Shown one piece after another: positions 15,267 to 26,027 of a stretch of DNA of 64,000 nt (position 1 is the stretch's first letter; the number at the start of each line of letters is the position of its first letter). Source of the stretch: Demequina sp. NBRC 110055. Lineage in GTDB: Bacteria; Actinomycetota; Actinomycetes; Actinomycetales; Demequinaceae. The stretch covers positions 62,001-126,000 of the forward strand of contig NZ_BBRL01000010.1 of NCBI RefSeq assembly GCF_002090135.1. The letters are read 5' to 3'. A model generated the notes under the pieces. It searched no databases, had not been told where the DNA came from, and worked only from the letters and a program-made list of their open reading frames with translations. The position numbers and the translations under genes are program-made.

Positions 15267-16244
15267 CTACTCCCCCGCGACCATCGCGAGCATGCGGCTG
15301 AGGGCGCGGTAGTACTTCTTGCGGTAGCCGCCGCGCAGCATGTCCTTGGTAAAGACCTCCCCGAGCGAGTGTCCGGAGGCGACGATGCGCACGTCGCGGT
15401 CGTACAGGCGGTCGACGAGCGCGACGAGGCGCAGCGCCTGAGCCTGGTCGGTCAGCGGCGCGACGCCGCGCAGGCCCAGCACCTCGAGCCCGTCCACGTA
15501 TGCGCCGAAGCGGCTGGGGTGCACATGGGTGAGGTCCTCCATCAGCGCCGCCCAGTCCTCGCAGGCGGCTCCGTCCGGCCTTCCCGCAGCGATCACGTCC
15601 TCGACCTTGGCCGGCGGAGGGAAGGTGAGGTCGCCGCGCCCGCGATAGTCGGGTCCGTCAATGGTGATGACCTCGAACACGCTCGAGACGGCCTGGATCT
15701 CCCGCTGGAAATCGTCGGCGGCGAAGCGCCCCTGGCCGAGCGAGCCGGGCAGGGTGTTGGATGTCGCAGCCAACGCTACCCCGGCATCGGCCAACTCCCG
15801 CATGAGCCGGGCCATGAGGACCGTGTCGCCGGGGTCGTCGAGTTCGAACTCGTCGATACACACGAGCGCAAACTCCTGCAGCGCGCGGCGCGTGCCCTGG
15901 AAGCCCAGGGCACCCACGAGTTGGGTGTATTCGACGAAGGTGCCGAACGCGGCCCGATCGCCCACCTCGCGGGCGAGCGACGCCAGTAGGTGGGTCTTGC
16001 CGACGCCGAAGCCGCCGTCCAGGTAGATGCCCTTGCCCGCGCTTGAGCGGCGAAGGAGCCCGCGTCGGCCGATGCCCTTGGCGAACGAACGCGCGGCGTC
16101 GACGGCCTCGCGCTGGCTGGGGTACTCGGGGTCGGGTAGATAGGAGTCGAAGGTGGCGGCGGCGAAATGTGGCGGGGGGACGAGGGCGGCGATCAGAGCG
16201 TCGGGCTCGACATGGGGCCTCCGTCCGACGAGGCGGGCGGTCAT
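15267..16244 (-). CDS. zapE: ZapE/AFG1-type P-loop ATPase
   Basis: The gene encodes 325 residues of the AFG1/LACE1/ZapE family, AAA-like ATPases linked in E. coli to the Z-ring. Walker A is GGFGVGKT (77-84), Walker B CIDEFELDD (129-137), and a sensor-like ATSNT follows. FDSYLPDPEYPSQREAV near the N-terminus is typical of the family. The start at 16244 has TAGGGT 7 nt upstream and no ribosome-binding site, suggesting leaderless expression. Role in actinobacterial division is inferred from the family only. Confidence 0.88.
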   Translation of the reverse strand: MTARLVGRRPHVEPDALIAALVPPPHFAAATFDSYLPDPEYPSQREAVDAARSFAKGIGRRGLLRRSSAGKGIYLDGGFGVGKTHLLASLAREVGDRAAFGTFVEYTQLVGALGFQGTRRALQEFALVCIDEFELDDPGDTVLMARLMRELADAGVALAATSNTLPGSLGQGRFAADDFQREIQAVSSVFEVITIDGPDYRGRGDLTFPPPAKVEDVIAAGRPDGAACEDWAALMEDLTHVHPSRFGAYVDGLEVLGLRGVAPLTDQAQALRLVALVDRLYDRDVRIVASGHSLGEVFTKDMLRGGYRKKYYRALSRMLAMVAGE

Positions 16245-16251
16245 GGGTCAC

Positions 16252-16257
16252 ACCCTA
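16252..16257 (-). promoter_or_regulatory. Leaderless -10 element of zapE
   Basis: TAGGGT on the minus strand is 7 nt upstream of the ATG at 16244. Confidence 0.5.
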
Positions 16258-16286
16258 GTGAGCCGCACACGGCGCAGACAGCACGA

Positions 16287-16318
16287 CGCCCCGGCCACCC
16301 GTGAGGGCGACCGGGGCG
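16287..16318 (-). terminator. Terminator after gnd
   Basis: An 8-bp GC stem (CGCCCCGG / CCGGGGCG) encloses a second small stem; it lies 16 bp past the gnd stop codon, without a strong T-run. Confidence 0.5.
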
Positions 16319-16333
16319 TGTGAGTGGCGTGGC

Positions 16334-17770
16334 TTAGGCCTCGACCTCGGTGCGGTCGCCGCCCCACAGCGTGTGGAAGGTGCCGTCGGCATCCACGCGC
16401 TTGTAGGTGTGGGCGCCGAAGAAGTCACGCTGGCCCTGGATCAGGGCCGCAGGCAGGCGCTCGGCGCGCAGCGAGTCGTAGTACGACAGCGACGAGCCGA
16501 AGGCGGGCGCGGGCACGCCGGCAAGCGCGGCCTGGGAGACCACGCGGCGCCAGGCGCCCACCCCGTTCGCGATGGCGCCGGCGAAGTAGTCATCCACCAG
16601 CAGCGACGCGAGCGAGTCGTTGCGCTCGTAGGCCTCGGTGATGCGGTCGAGGAAGCGGGCGCGGATAATGCATCCCTCACGCCAGATCTTGGCCATCTCG
16701 CCGCGCTTGATGTCCCAGCCGTACTCCTCGGAGGCGGCCTGGATCTGGTCGAAGCCCTGGGCGTAGGCGACCACCTTGGACGCGTACAGGGCGAGGCGCA
16801 CGTCCTCGATGAAGCCCTTGCGGTCCTTGATGTGGAAGTCGCCGGCGTTGCCAACGAGCACGCCGCGGGCGGCCTCGCGCTGCGCGGTCTGCGAGGAGAT
16901 CGCACGGGCGAACGTGGCCTCGGCAATGCCGGTGACCGGGGCGCCGAGGTCCAGGGCGGACTGCACGGTCCAGCGGCCGGTGCCCTTCTGGCCCGCCTCG
17001 TCCACGATGACATCCACGAGCGGCTTGCCGGTCTTGGCGTCGACCTGCTTGAGGACGTTTGCGGTGACGTCGATCAGGAACGAGTCGAGGTCACCGGTGT
17101 TCCACTCGGCGAAGATGTCGCCGATCTCGGCGGGCGTGAGGTTCAGGCCCGCGCGCAGCAGGTGGTACGCCTCGCCGATGAGCTGCATGTCGGCGTACTC
17201 GATGCCGTTGTGCACCATCTTGACGAAGTGGCCGGCGCCGTCGGGACCGACGTGCACGCAGCACGGGGTGCCGTCCTCGGCCTTCGCGGCGATCTTCTCG
17301 AGGATGGGGCCGAGGGTCGCATAGGACTCGGCGGGTCCGCCGGGCATGATCGAGGGGCCCAGCAGCGCGCCCTCCTCACCACCGGAGACGCCTGCGCCGA
17401 CGAAGTGCAGGCCCTTCTCCTTGAGCGCTGCCTCGCGACGGCGGGTGTCGGGGAAGTGAGCGTTGCCCGCGTCGACGATGATGTCGCCCTCTTCGAGCAG
17501 CGGCGTGAGCGCGTCGATGACGGCGTCGGTGGGGCCACCGGCCTGCACCATGATGACGACGGTGCGGGGCTTCGCGAGGGCCTCGACGAAGTCCTCGAGC
17601 GTCTCGCAGCCGATGAACTCACCCTCGGAGCCGTGCTCCTCAATGAGCGAGTGCATCTTCTGAGGCGAACGGTTGTGCACCGCCACCGTGAAGCCGTTGC
17701 GGGCGAAGTTGCGCGCAAGGTTGCGCCCCATCACCGCGAGTCCTGTCACACCGATCTGGGCCTGAGCCAT
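16334..17770 (-). CDS. gnd: 6-phosphogluconate dehydrogenase, decarboxylating
   Basis: The gene encodes 478 residues. It oxidises 6-phosphogluconate to ribulose 5-phosphate and CO2 with NADP+ in the pentose phosphate pathway. The N-terminal Rossmann motif GVTGLAVMGRNLA (about 7-19) and HNRSPQK mark the coenzyme site; GAGVSGGEEGALLGPSIMPGG and the catalytic HFVKMVHNGIEYADM follow. The C-terminal all-helical part carries QAQRDFFGAHTYKR. Length and motifs are those of the dimeric long form. It is divergent from the DUF3000 gene. Confidence 0.95.
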   Translation of the reverse strand: MAQAQIGVTGLAVMGRNLARNFARNGFTVAVHNRSPQKMHSLIEEHGSEGEFIGCETLEDFVEALAKPRTVVIMVQAGGPTDAVIDALTPLLEEGDIIVDAGNAHFPDTRRREAALKEKGLHFVGAGVSGGEEGALLGPSIMPGGPAESYATLGPILEKIAAKAEDGTPCCVHVGPDGAGHFVKMVHNGIEYADMQLIGEAYHLLRAGLNLTPAEIGDIFAEWNTGDLDSFLIDVTANVLKQVDAKTGKPLVDVIVDEAGQKGTGRWTVQSALDLGAPVTGIAEATFARAISSQTAQREAARGVLVGNAGDFHIKDRKGFIEDVRLALYASKVVAYAQGFDQIQAASEEYGWDIKRGEMAKIWREGCIIRARFLDRITEAYERNDSLASLLVDDYFAGAIANGVGAWRRVVSQAALAGVPAPAFGSSLSYYDSLRAERLPAALIQGQRDFFGAHTYKRVDADGTFHTLWGGDRTEVEA

Positions 17771-17870
17771 GTTCCGTCCTGTTCGTGTCCGGGGAAGGTG
17801 GTCTGTACCGCGCTCCAGCCTAGTGCGCTCGCGTCGCGTGGCGAACCGGGGCCACGGTAGGCGCCACGCC

Positions 17871-17876
17871 TAGGCT
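17871..17876 (+). promoter_or_regulatory. Leaderless -10 element of the DUF3000 gene
   Basis: TAGGCT is 7 nt upstream of the ATG at 17884. Confidence 0.5.
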
Positions 17877-17883
17877 CAACCGT

Positions 17884-18444
17884 ATGGCCCAGGACTTCGA
17901 GCAGGCGCCGCCGGACTTCCGTGCCGCGTTGACGTCGCTCGCGTCCGCCCACACCCGTGCCGACGTGACACTCGCCGAGGCGCCCGCCCCCTCCCGCATC
18001 GCGCCGTACGCCGTCGCGATCACCGGGGAGCTCGACTCCGACGAGCTGCACGCCACAGGACGGTTCGTGCTCCTGCACGATCCCGCGGGGCACGACGCCT
18101 GGGACGGTACCTACCGCATCGTCGCGATGGTCAAGGCCGAGGTGGAGCCGGAGATCGGCGCCGACGACATGTGGGCGGAGGTCGCGTGGTCGTGGCTGCA
18201 GGAGTCGCTCGAGGGCGTCCCACATCACGCCAGCGGCGGCACGGTCACCAAGGTGACCAACCGGTCCTTCGGCGATCTCGCCGAGCGCGACGACGAGGTC
18301 CACGTCGAAGTGCGCGTCTCGTGGACCCCCGAGGACACCGACATGGAGCCACACCTGAGAGCCTGGACCGACCTGCTCGCCTCCTGCGCGGGCGTACCTG
18401 ATCTTCCTGAAGGAGTCACGATGCTGCCGGGACGCCACGCATGA
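17884..18444 (+). CDS. DUF3000 family protein
   Basis: The gene encodes 186 residues. FRAALTSLASAHTRADVTLAEAPAP, IAPYAVAITGEL, GRFVLLHDPAGHDAWDGTYRIVA and DMWAEVAWSWLQESL are the recurring blocks of DUF3000, an actinobacterial family found next to an RNase D-like gene (Rv2680 in M. tuberculosis, from memory). Function is unknown. The downstream RNase D-type gene overlaps it by four bases (ATGA), implying coupled translation. The start is leaderless in appearance. No membrane helices or known catalytic motif are visible. Confidence 0.88.
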   Translation: MAQDFEQAPPDFRAALTSLASAHTRADVTLAEAPAPSRIAPYAVAITGELDSDELHATGRFVLLHDPAGHDAWDGTYRIVAMVKAEVEPEIGADDMWAEVAWSWLQESLEGVPHHASGGTVTKVTNRSFGDLAERDDEVHVEVRVSWTPEDTDMEPHLRAWTDLLASCAGVPDLPEGVTMLPGRHA

Positions 18445-19697
18445 GCGACGCCCCTACCGATGCTTCCGCCGCCGAGGCGACCGCAGCATCGGCCACCCCC
18501 CTGACCGAACCCGCCGGAGGTGTCCCCCAGGTCATCGCGACCGTCGAGGGCCTGGAGCGGATGGCGGCGGCCTTTGCCGCGGGCACCGGCCCGATTGCGG
18601 CCGATGCCGAACGCGCCTCGGGTTTTCGGTACGGGCAGGCGACCTACCTCGCACAGTTCAAGCGCGAAGGCGCCGGCATCGCCCTGATCGACACGGACGC
18701 ACTGCCGGACCTGTCGATTCTCAATGAGGCCTTCGGCGACGCCGAGTGGATCTTCCACGCCGCAAGCCAGGACCTGCCGGGCATGCGCGACCTGGGACTC
18801 ACACCCGCATCCGTGTTCGACACCGAGCTCGCCGCCCGACTGCTGGGATGGCCCAAGGTGGGCCTCGCCGCGGTCGTGGAGCGCGAGCTGGGGTTGGCGC
18901 TGGCCAAGGAGCACTCGGCGCAGGACTGGTCCACCCGGCCGCTGCCCTACGACTGGCTGGTCTACGCCGCGCTCGACGTCGAGATGCTGATCGACCTGCG
19001 CAACGGCATGTACGCCCACCTCGAGGAGGCCGGCAAGCTCGAGTATGCGCGCCAGGAGTTCGAGGCGGTGCGCCTCGCTCCCCCGCCGCCGCCGCGCGTG
19101 GAACCGTGGCGCCGCACCTCCGGCTCGCACCAGATCCGCGACCAGCGCGGCCTCGCCATCGTTCGCTCCCTGTGGGAGGAGCGCGACAAGGTCGCACAAC
19201 GACGCGACATCTCTCCGGGCCGCGTACTGCGCGACGCCGCCATCACGGCCGCCGCACAGGCCAAGCCCACGACCCTCGCGGCATTGCTGCAGGTGCGCGA
19301 GTGGCAGTCCCGCGGCACCAAGCGCGCCGCACCCCGGTGGTTCCCGGCCATCGAAAAGGCGCTGGCCCTTCCCGAGGCGGAACTTCCCGCCAAGCGCGGG
19401 CCGCGCGGGGACGGTCCCCCGCAGCCGCGGATCTGGAAGGACAAGCGCCCCGAGGCCGCCGCGCGGCTCGATCTCGCCCGCCCCCGCCTGCTCGCGCTCG
19501 CCGAGAAGCTCGAGATGCCCGTCGAGAACCTCCTACAGCCCGACGCCATGCGTCGCGCGTGCTGGGAGCACCGCGGCGGCGGCGAGGAAGAGATCCGCGC
19601 TCTGCTGGCGTCGCGCGACGCACGGCCATGGCAGATCGACCTCACGGCGCCCGTGCTCGCGGAGGCCTTCGCGGAGGCGGCTCGCGCGGGCGAATAG
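18441..19697 (+). CDS. RNase D-type 3'-5' exonuclease with HRDC domain
   Basis: The gene encodes 418 residues. A DEDDy exonuclease domain spans about 25-215: PIAADAERASG (first acidic pair), IFHAASQDLPGMRDLG, and YDWLVYAALDVEML with the Tyr-Asp pair. An HRDC domain follows at about 225-310 (RGLAIVRSLWEERDKVAQ). Such enzymes trim stable RNA 3' ends; the actinobacterial version is usually annotated as ribonuclease D (Rv2681-like). It overlaps the DUF3000 gene by four bases. The N-terminal 25 residues are an Ala/Thr-rich extension. Confidence 0.88.
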   Translation: MSDAPTDASAAEATAASATPLTEPAGGVPQVIATVEGLERMAAAFAAGTGPIAADAERASGFRYGQATYLAQFKREGAGIALIDTDALPDLSILNEAFGDAEWIFHAASQDLPGMRDLGLTPASVFDTELAARLLGWPKVGLAAVVERELGLALAKEHSAQDWSTRPLPYDWLVYAALDVEMLIDLRNGMYAHLEEAGKLEYARQEFEAVRLAPPPPPRVEPWRRTSGSHQIRDQRGLAIVRSLWEERDKVAQRRDISPGRVLRDAAITAAAQAKPTTLAALLQVREWQSRGTKRAAPRWFPAIEKALALPEAELPAKRGPRGDGPPQPRIWKDKRPEAAARLDLARPRLLALAEKLEMPVENLLQPDAMRRACWEHRGGGEEEIRALLASRDARPWQIDLTAPVLAEAFAEAARAGE

Positions 19698-19741
19698 CGA
19701 CCTCGCACCACGGTCCGTGTCAACGAGACGCAGTGGGTCGA

Positions 19742-19866
19742 GCCGCCGCCCCATCGGTGTGGCCCACGGGTGTGACAGATGTGCAGGGTGTGACAGGTGA
19801 GCGAGTCCCACCTGTCACACAGGCCTCACCAGCCTCAGGCGTGGGCCAAACCGATGGGCACCGCGG
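19742..19866. repeat. Nested imperfect inverted repeat between convergent genes
   Basis: An outer pair of 19-nt arms (19750-19768 and 19840-19858, 18 of 19 complementary) encloses an inner perfect 12-bp stem, GTGTGACAGGTG (19788-19799) with CACCTGTCACAC (19809-19820), loop of 9 nt. GGGTGTGACAG is also directly repeated at 19768 and 19786. The ~125-bp structure lies between the ends of the RNase D and dxs genes. It may be a bidirectional terminator, a cruciform or a MITE-like relic; no second copy was seen in the window. Confidence 0.6.
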
Positions 19867-19887
19867 CGCGCCGCCTCTCATTCCGGT

Positions 19888-19900
19888 TCAGACTGTCTGA
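19888..19900. repeat. 13-bp perfect palindrome downstream of dxs
   Basis: TCAGACTGTCTGA lies 10 bp past the dxs stop codon. It could end dxs transcription or be a protein site; it has no T-run. Confidence 0.4.
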
Positions 19901-19909
19901 CGGGCCGGG

Positions 19910-21778
19910 TCAGTCGAGGGCCGCGATGACTCCGTCGGCGATGGCGGAGGCGTCCAGGCCCACCTGCTCCACGATCTGATCGCGCGACGCGTGAGCGAGG
20001 AACTCGCGGGGCACGCCGTGGTGGATCCAGGTGGCGGTGCCGCCGGTCAGGCGCGCGTACTCGGCCCATTCCTGGCCGAGGCCGGCATCGACGAGGCCGT
20101 CTTCGATCGTCACGATCAGTTCGGCGCCCGCGGTGAGTTCCTCGAGCCCGTCGGGCACCGGATGCACCCACGTCGCGGTGGCGGCGATCACCGACAGGCC
20201 ATCGGCGGCCAGCTTGGCGGCCGTGTCGACTGCGGTCGGCGCCATCGAGCCAAGCCCGAGCACCACCACGCGCGGTGCCGCGCCGTCGCTCACGCCCGCT
20301 TCCGACAGCACGTCGATGTCTTCCACGGCGCGGACCGCGGGCAGGTCGTCGCCCACGGGACCCTTGGGGTAGCGCACCACGGTGGGGGCGTCATCGACGT
20401 CGATGGCGTCGCGGAAGGCGCGGCGCAGCGTGGCGGCGTCGCGCGGCGCCGCGATGCGCAGCCCGGGCACGTGCCTGAGCAGCGCCATGTCCCACATGCC
20501 GTTGTGGCTGGGGCCGTCGTCACCGGTGATGCCGGCACGGTCCAGCATGAACGTCACGCCTGCGCCGTGCAGTGCGACGTCCATGAGCACCTGGTCGAAG
20601 GCGCGGTTGAGGAACGTCGCATACACGGCGACCACGGGGTGCATGCCCGCGAAGGCGAGGCCTGCCGCAGAGGTCACCGCGTGTTGTTCGGCGATGCCGA
20701 CGTCGATCACGCGGTCAGGGAAGGCGTCGGCGAGCGGCTGCAGGCCCACGGGCGCAAGCATTGCGGCCGTCAGCGCGACCACGTCGTCGCGCTCGCGCGC
20801 GACATCGAGGATCTCCTCGGCGAACACCTTGGTCCACCCGAATCGCGAGGGCTTGACGGGCAGACCCGTCTCGGGGTGGATCCGCCCCACCGCGTGGAAG
20901 CGGTCGGCCACGTCCTCCTCGGCGGGCGTGTAGCCGCGCCCCTTCTCGGTGAGGACATGCACGATGACGGGGCCGCCGAACGCCTTCGCGTGCGCCAGCG
21001 CTCCCTCGACCTGCTCGAGGTCGTGACCGTCGACGGGGCCCACGTACTTGAGCCCGAGGTCGTCGAACATCCCCGGCTCCGCGATCAGGCCCTTCACGGC
21101 CCGCTTGCCGTGCATGACGGTCTGGTAGGTGAAGTTGCGCCACGGACCGCGGCCCTCGAAGGTGCGCTTGCCCCAGCCGAGGAACTGCTCGTAACGGGGA
21201 TCGGTGCGAATGCCGTCGAGGCGGCGGGCGAGGCCGCCGATCGTGGGCGCATAGGAGCGGCCGTTGTCGTTGACCACGATGACGACCCTGTCGCGCGAGG
21301 CGGCCACGGAGTTCAGCGCCTCCCAGGCCATGCCGCCGGTGAGGGCGCCGTCGCCGATCACCGCGACCGTGGTCCGGTCATCCTCGCCGCGCAGGGTGTG
21401 GCCGCGCGCGATGCCCGCGGCCCACGACACGGCGGTCGAGGCATGCGAGTTCTCGACGATGTCGTGTTCGGACTCGGAGCGCTGGGGGTAGCCCGCGAGC
21501 CCGTCACGGGTGCGCAGCGCGGAGAAGTCGCGCCGGCCCGTGAGGAGCTTGTGGACGTACGACTGGTGGCCGGTGTCGAACACGATCGAGTCGTGCGGCG
21601 ACTCGAAGACCCGGTGCAGGCCCAACGTGAGCTCGACGACGCCCAGGTTGGGGCCAAGGTGGCCGCCGGTGAGCGACACGGACGCCACGAGGTAATCCCG
21701 AATCTCCTGGGCGAGCTCGGTGAGTTCCTCCGAGGTCAGCCCGTCGAGGTCACGGGGTGACTCGATGCGCTCCAGCAC
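19910..21778 (-). CDS. dxs: 1-deoxy-D-xylulose-5-phosphate synthase
   Basis: The gene encodes 622 residues. It condenses pyruvate and glyceraldehyde 3-phosphate, the first step of the MEP isoprenoid pathway. TPP-binding GDGALTGGMAWEALN and NDNGRSYAPTIGGL, catalytic VGIAEQHAVTSAAG, and YATFLNRAFDQVLMDVALH are clear. The N-terminus LTGGHLGPNLGVVELT matches DXS. I start at GTG 21778, which has AGGAGA 6 nt upstream; an open frame extends 31 codons further but is not conserved-looking. It supplies precursors that a polyprenyl synthase at 51746 may use. Confidence 0.93.
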   Translation of the reverse strand: MLERIESPRDLDGLTSEELTELAQEIRDYLVASVSLTGGHLGPNLGVVELTLGLHRVFESPHDSIVFDTGHQSYVHKLLTGRRDFSALRTRDGLAGYPQRSESEHDIVENSHASTAVSWAAGIARGHTLRGEDDRTTVAVIGDGALTGGMAWEALNSVAASRDRVVIVVNDNGRSYAPTIGGLARRLDGIRTDPRYEQFLGWGKRTFEGRGPWRNFTYQTVMHGKRAVKGLIAEPGMFDDLGLKYVGPVDGHDLEQVEGALAHAKAFGGPVIVHVLTEKGRGYTPAEEDVADRFHAVGRIHPETGLPVKPSRFGWTKVFAEEILDVARERDDVVALTAAMLAPVGLQPLADAFPDRVIDVGIAEQHAVTSAAGLAFAGMHPVVAVYATFLNRAFDQVLMDVALHGAGVTFMLDRAGITGDDGPSHNGMWDMALLRHVPGLRIAAPRDAATLRRAFRDAIDVDDAPTVVRYPKGPVGDDLPAVRAVEDIDVLSEAGVSDGAAPRVVVLGLGSMAPTAVDTAAKLAADGLSVIAATATWVHPVPDGLEELTAGAELIVTIEDGLVDAGLGQEWAEYARLTGGTATWIHHGVPREFLAHASRDQIVEQVGLDASAIADGVIAALD

Positions 21779-21946
21779 GCGGTTCTCCTGACATTGACTC
21801 ACCCGCCGTGCGGCGGGAACGGTTGACGATAAGCGACCACTGTACGTGGCACCGGGCCGCGCGGCCCACATGCGACCGCGCGCCCGCTCACCTGATGGGG
21901 TGAACGGACGCGCGGGTCGACGCGGGCGAGACCCGCACGGGCGTGC

Positions 21947-24757
<2,811 letters not shown>

Positions 24758-24830
24758 GCAGCAACCTCCTATGGTTCGTGTCCGCGGCCATCCTATCGGC
24801 CACGACGGACATCCCCGACCCTTGAGCCGG

Positions 24831-26027
24831 TCAACGGGAGGTAAAGGTCGCCACCGTTTCGACGTGATGCGTCATGGGGAACAGGTCGAATGCCTGGGCA
24901 TCGACGAGGTCGTAGCCGCGCTCGGCCAAGAGTGCCGTGTCTCGCGCGAGCGCCACAGGGTCACACGCGACATAGACGATGCGCGGTGTTCCGGTCGCGA
25001 CCAGCGCGTCGAGGGTGCGCCGCCCCGCCCCCGAACGCGGCGGGTCGATCACGGCGGCGTCGGGACGGCCGATGCCGGACTCGAGCGTGCGACGCACGTC
25101 GCCTTGGACGATGCTCGCCTGCGGGTAGGCGTGCAGGTTGCGCCGGGCCGAGCGCGAGGCGCCTCGGTCCGTCTCGACCGACGTGACGGCACGACCGGTC
25201 GCGGCCAGGGGCAGGCTGAAGAGACCCGCACCGGCGTAGAGATCCGCCACCGATGCGGCGTCGCCGACGCGAGCGAGGACCTCGCCCACGAGCGTCGCGG
25301 GCGCGCCGCGGTGGACCTGCCAGAAGCCGTCGGCGTCGACCTTGAAGTCGTAGGTGTGACCCGCGACCGTCACCGATTCGCGCAAGGTGCGAGGCGCGTG
25401 CGGACGGGTGTCCTTCTTGCCAGCCTTCCAGGGCGTGCCGTCGACGACGATGCGAACGGTGCCGTCCGTCCCCTGGGCCACGCTCACCCGCGCGCCGGCG
25501 GGGAATCGGTGGCTCAAGAGCGCGTGCTCCACGTCCGGGACGGCCAGCGGCATCGCCGTCAGCGCGTGGAGGGTGTCGCCCCGGTGAGCGTGCATCGCGG
25601 CCTTGCCCTCGGCATCGGCCGAAGCGCTCACGCGGGTCCGATAGTGCAGGCCGCCGGCCTCGTCGTCGCCGTCCAGTGCGCGGACCGCGCCCTCGAAGGG
25701 GCGCCCGGCGAAGCGTTTGAAGGACTCGCGCAACACGGCGAGTTTCCACTCGCGTTGGGCCGCGAGGGCGACGTGGCCGAGCTCCGCACCGCCGATGCCG
25801 CCCGGTCCCGCCTCGGGCCACGGCGAGTCCACGCGGTCGTCGGACGCCTCGAGGATCTCGACGGCATCGGCGCGCCACAGCTTGGCGTCGGCACCCGATT
25901 CCGTCAGGCGTGCACGCACCCGCTCGCCGGGCAAGGCGTGACGCACAAAGACCACGCGGCCCTCGTGCCTGGCCACGCAGTGGCCGCCGTGCGCGGGCGC
26001 GCCGACGGTGAGGTCAAGAGTGGTCAC
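24831..26027 (-). CDS. TrmA/RlmD-like class I RNA methyltransferase
   Basis: The gene encodes 398 residues. An N-terminal TRAM-like beta domain (about 1-60; [20 protein letters not shown]) is followed by a SAM-dependent methyltransferase fold: [23 protein letters not shown] and the catalytic-cysteine loop [13 protein letters not shown], ending in HHVETVATF with the general-base Glu. These are uracil-C5 methyltransferase landmarks. The iron-sulfur cysteine cluster of RlmD is absent, so it is a cluster-free member. The GTG start at 26027 overlaps the permease stop by four bases. Target RNA is unknown. Confidence 0.85.
   Translation of the reverse strand: MTTLDLTVGAPAHGGHCVARHEGRVVFVRHALPGERVRARLTESGADAKLWRADAVEILEASDDRVDSPWPEAGPGGIGGAELGHVALAAQREWKLAVLRESFKRFAGRPFEGAVRALDGDDEAGGLHYRTRVSASADAEGKAAMHAHRGDTLHALTAMPLAVPDVEHALLSHRFPAGARVSVAQGTDGTVRIVVDGTPWKAGKKDTRPHAPRTLRESVTVAGHTYDFKVDADGFWQVHRGAPATLVGEVLARVGDAASVADLYAGAGLFSLPLAATGRAVTSVETDRGASRSARRNLHAYPQASIVQGDVRRTLESGIGRPDAAVIDPPRSGAGRRTLDALVATGTPRIVYVACDPVALARDTALLAERGYDLVDAQAFDLFPMTHHVETVATFTSR

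Noticed and set aside
16301..17860. Plus-strand frame of over 500 codons across gnd
   Set aside because: Antisense to 6-phosphogluconate dehydrogenase; no start context or recognisable domain.
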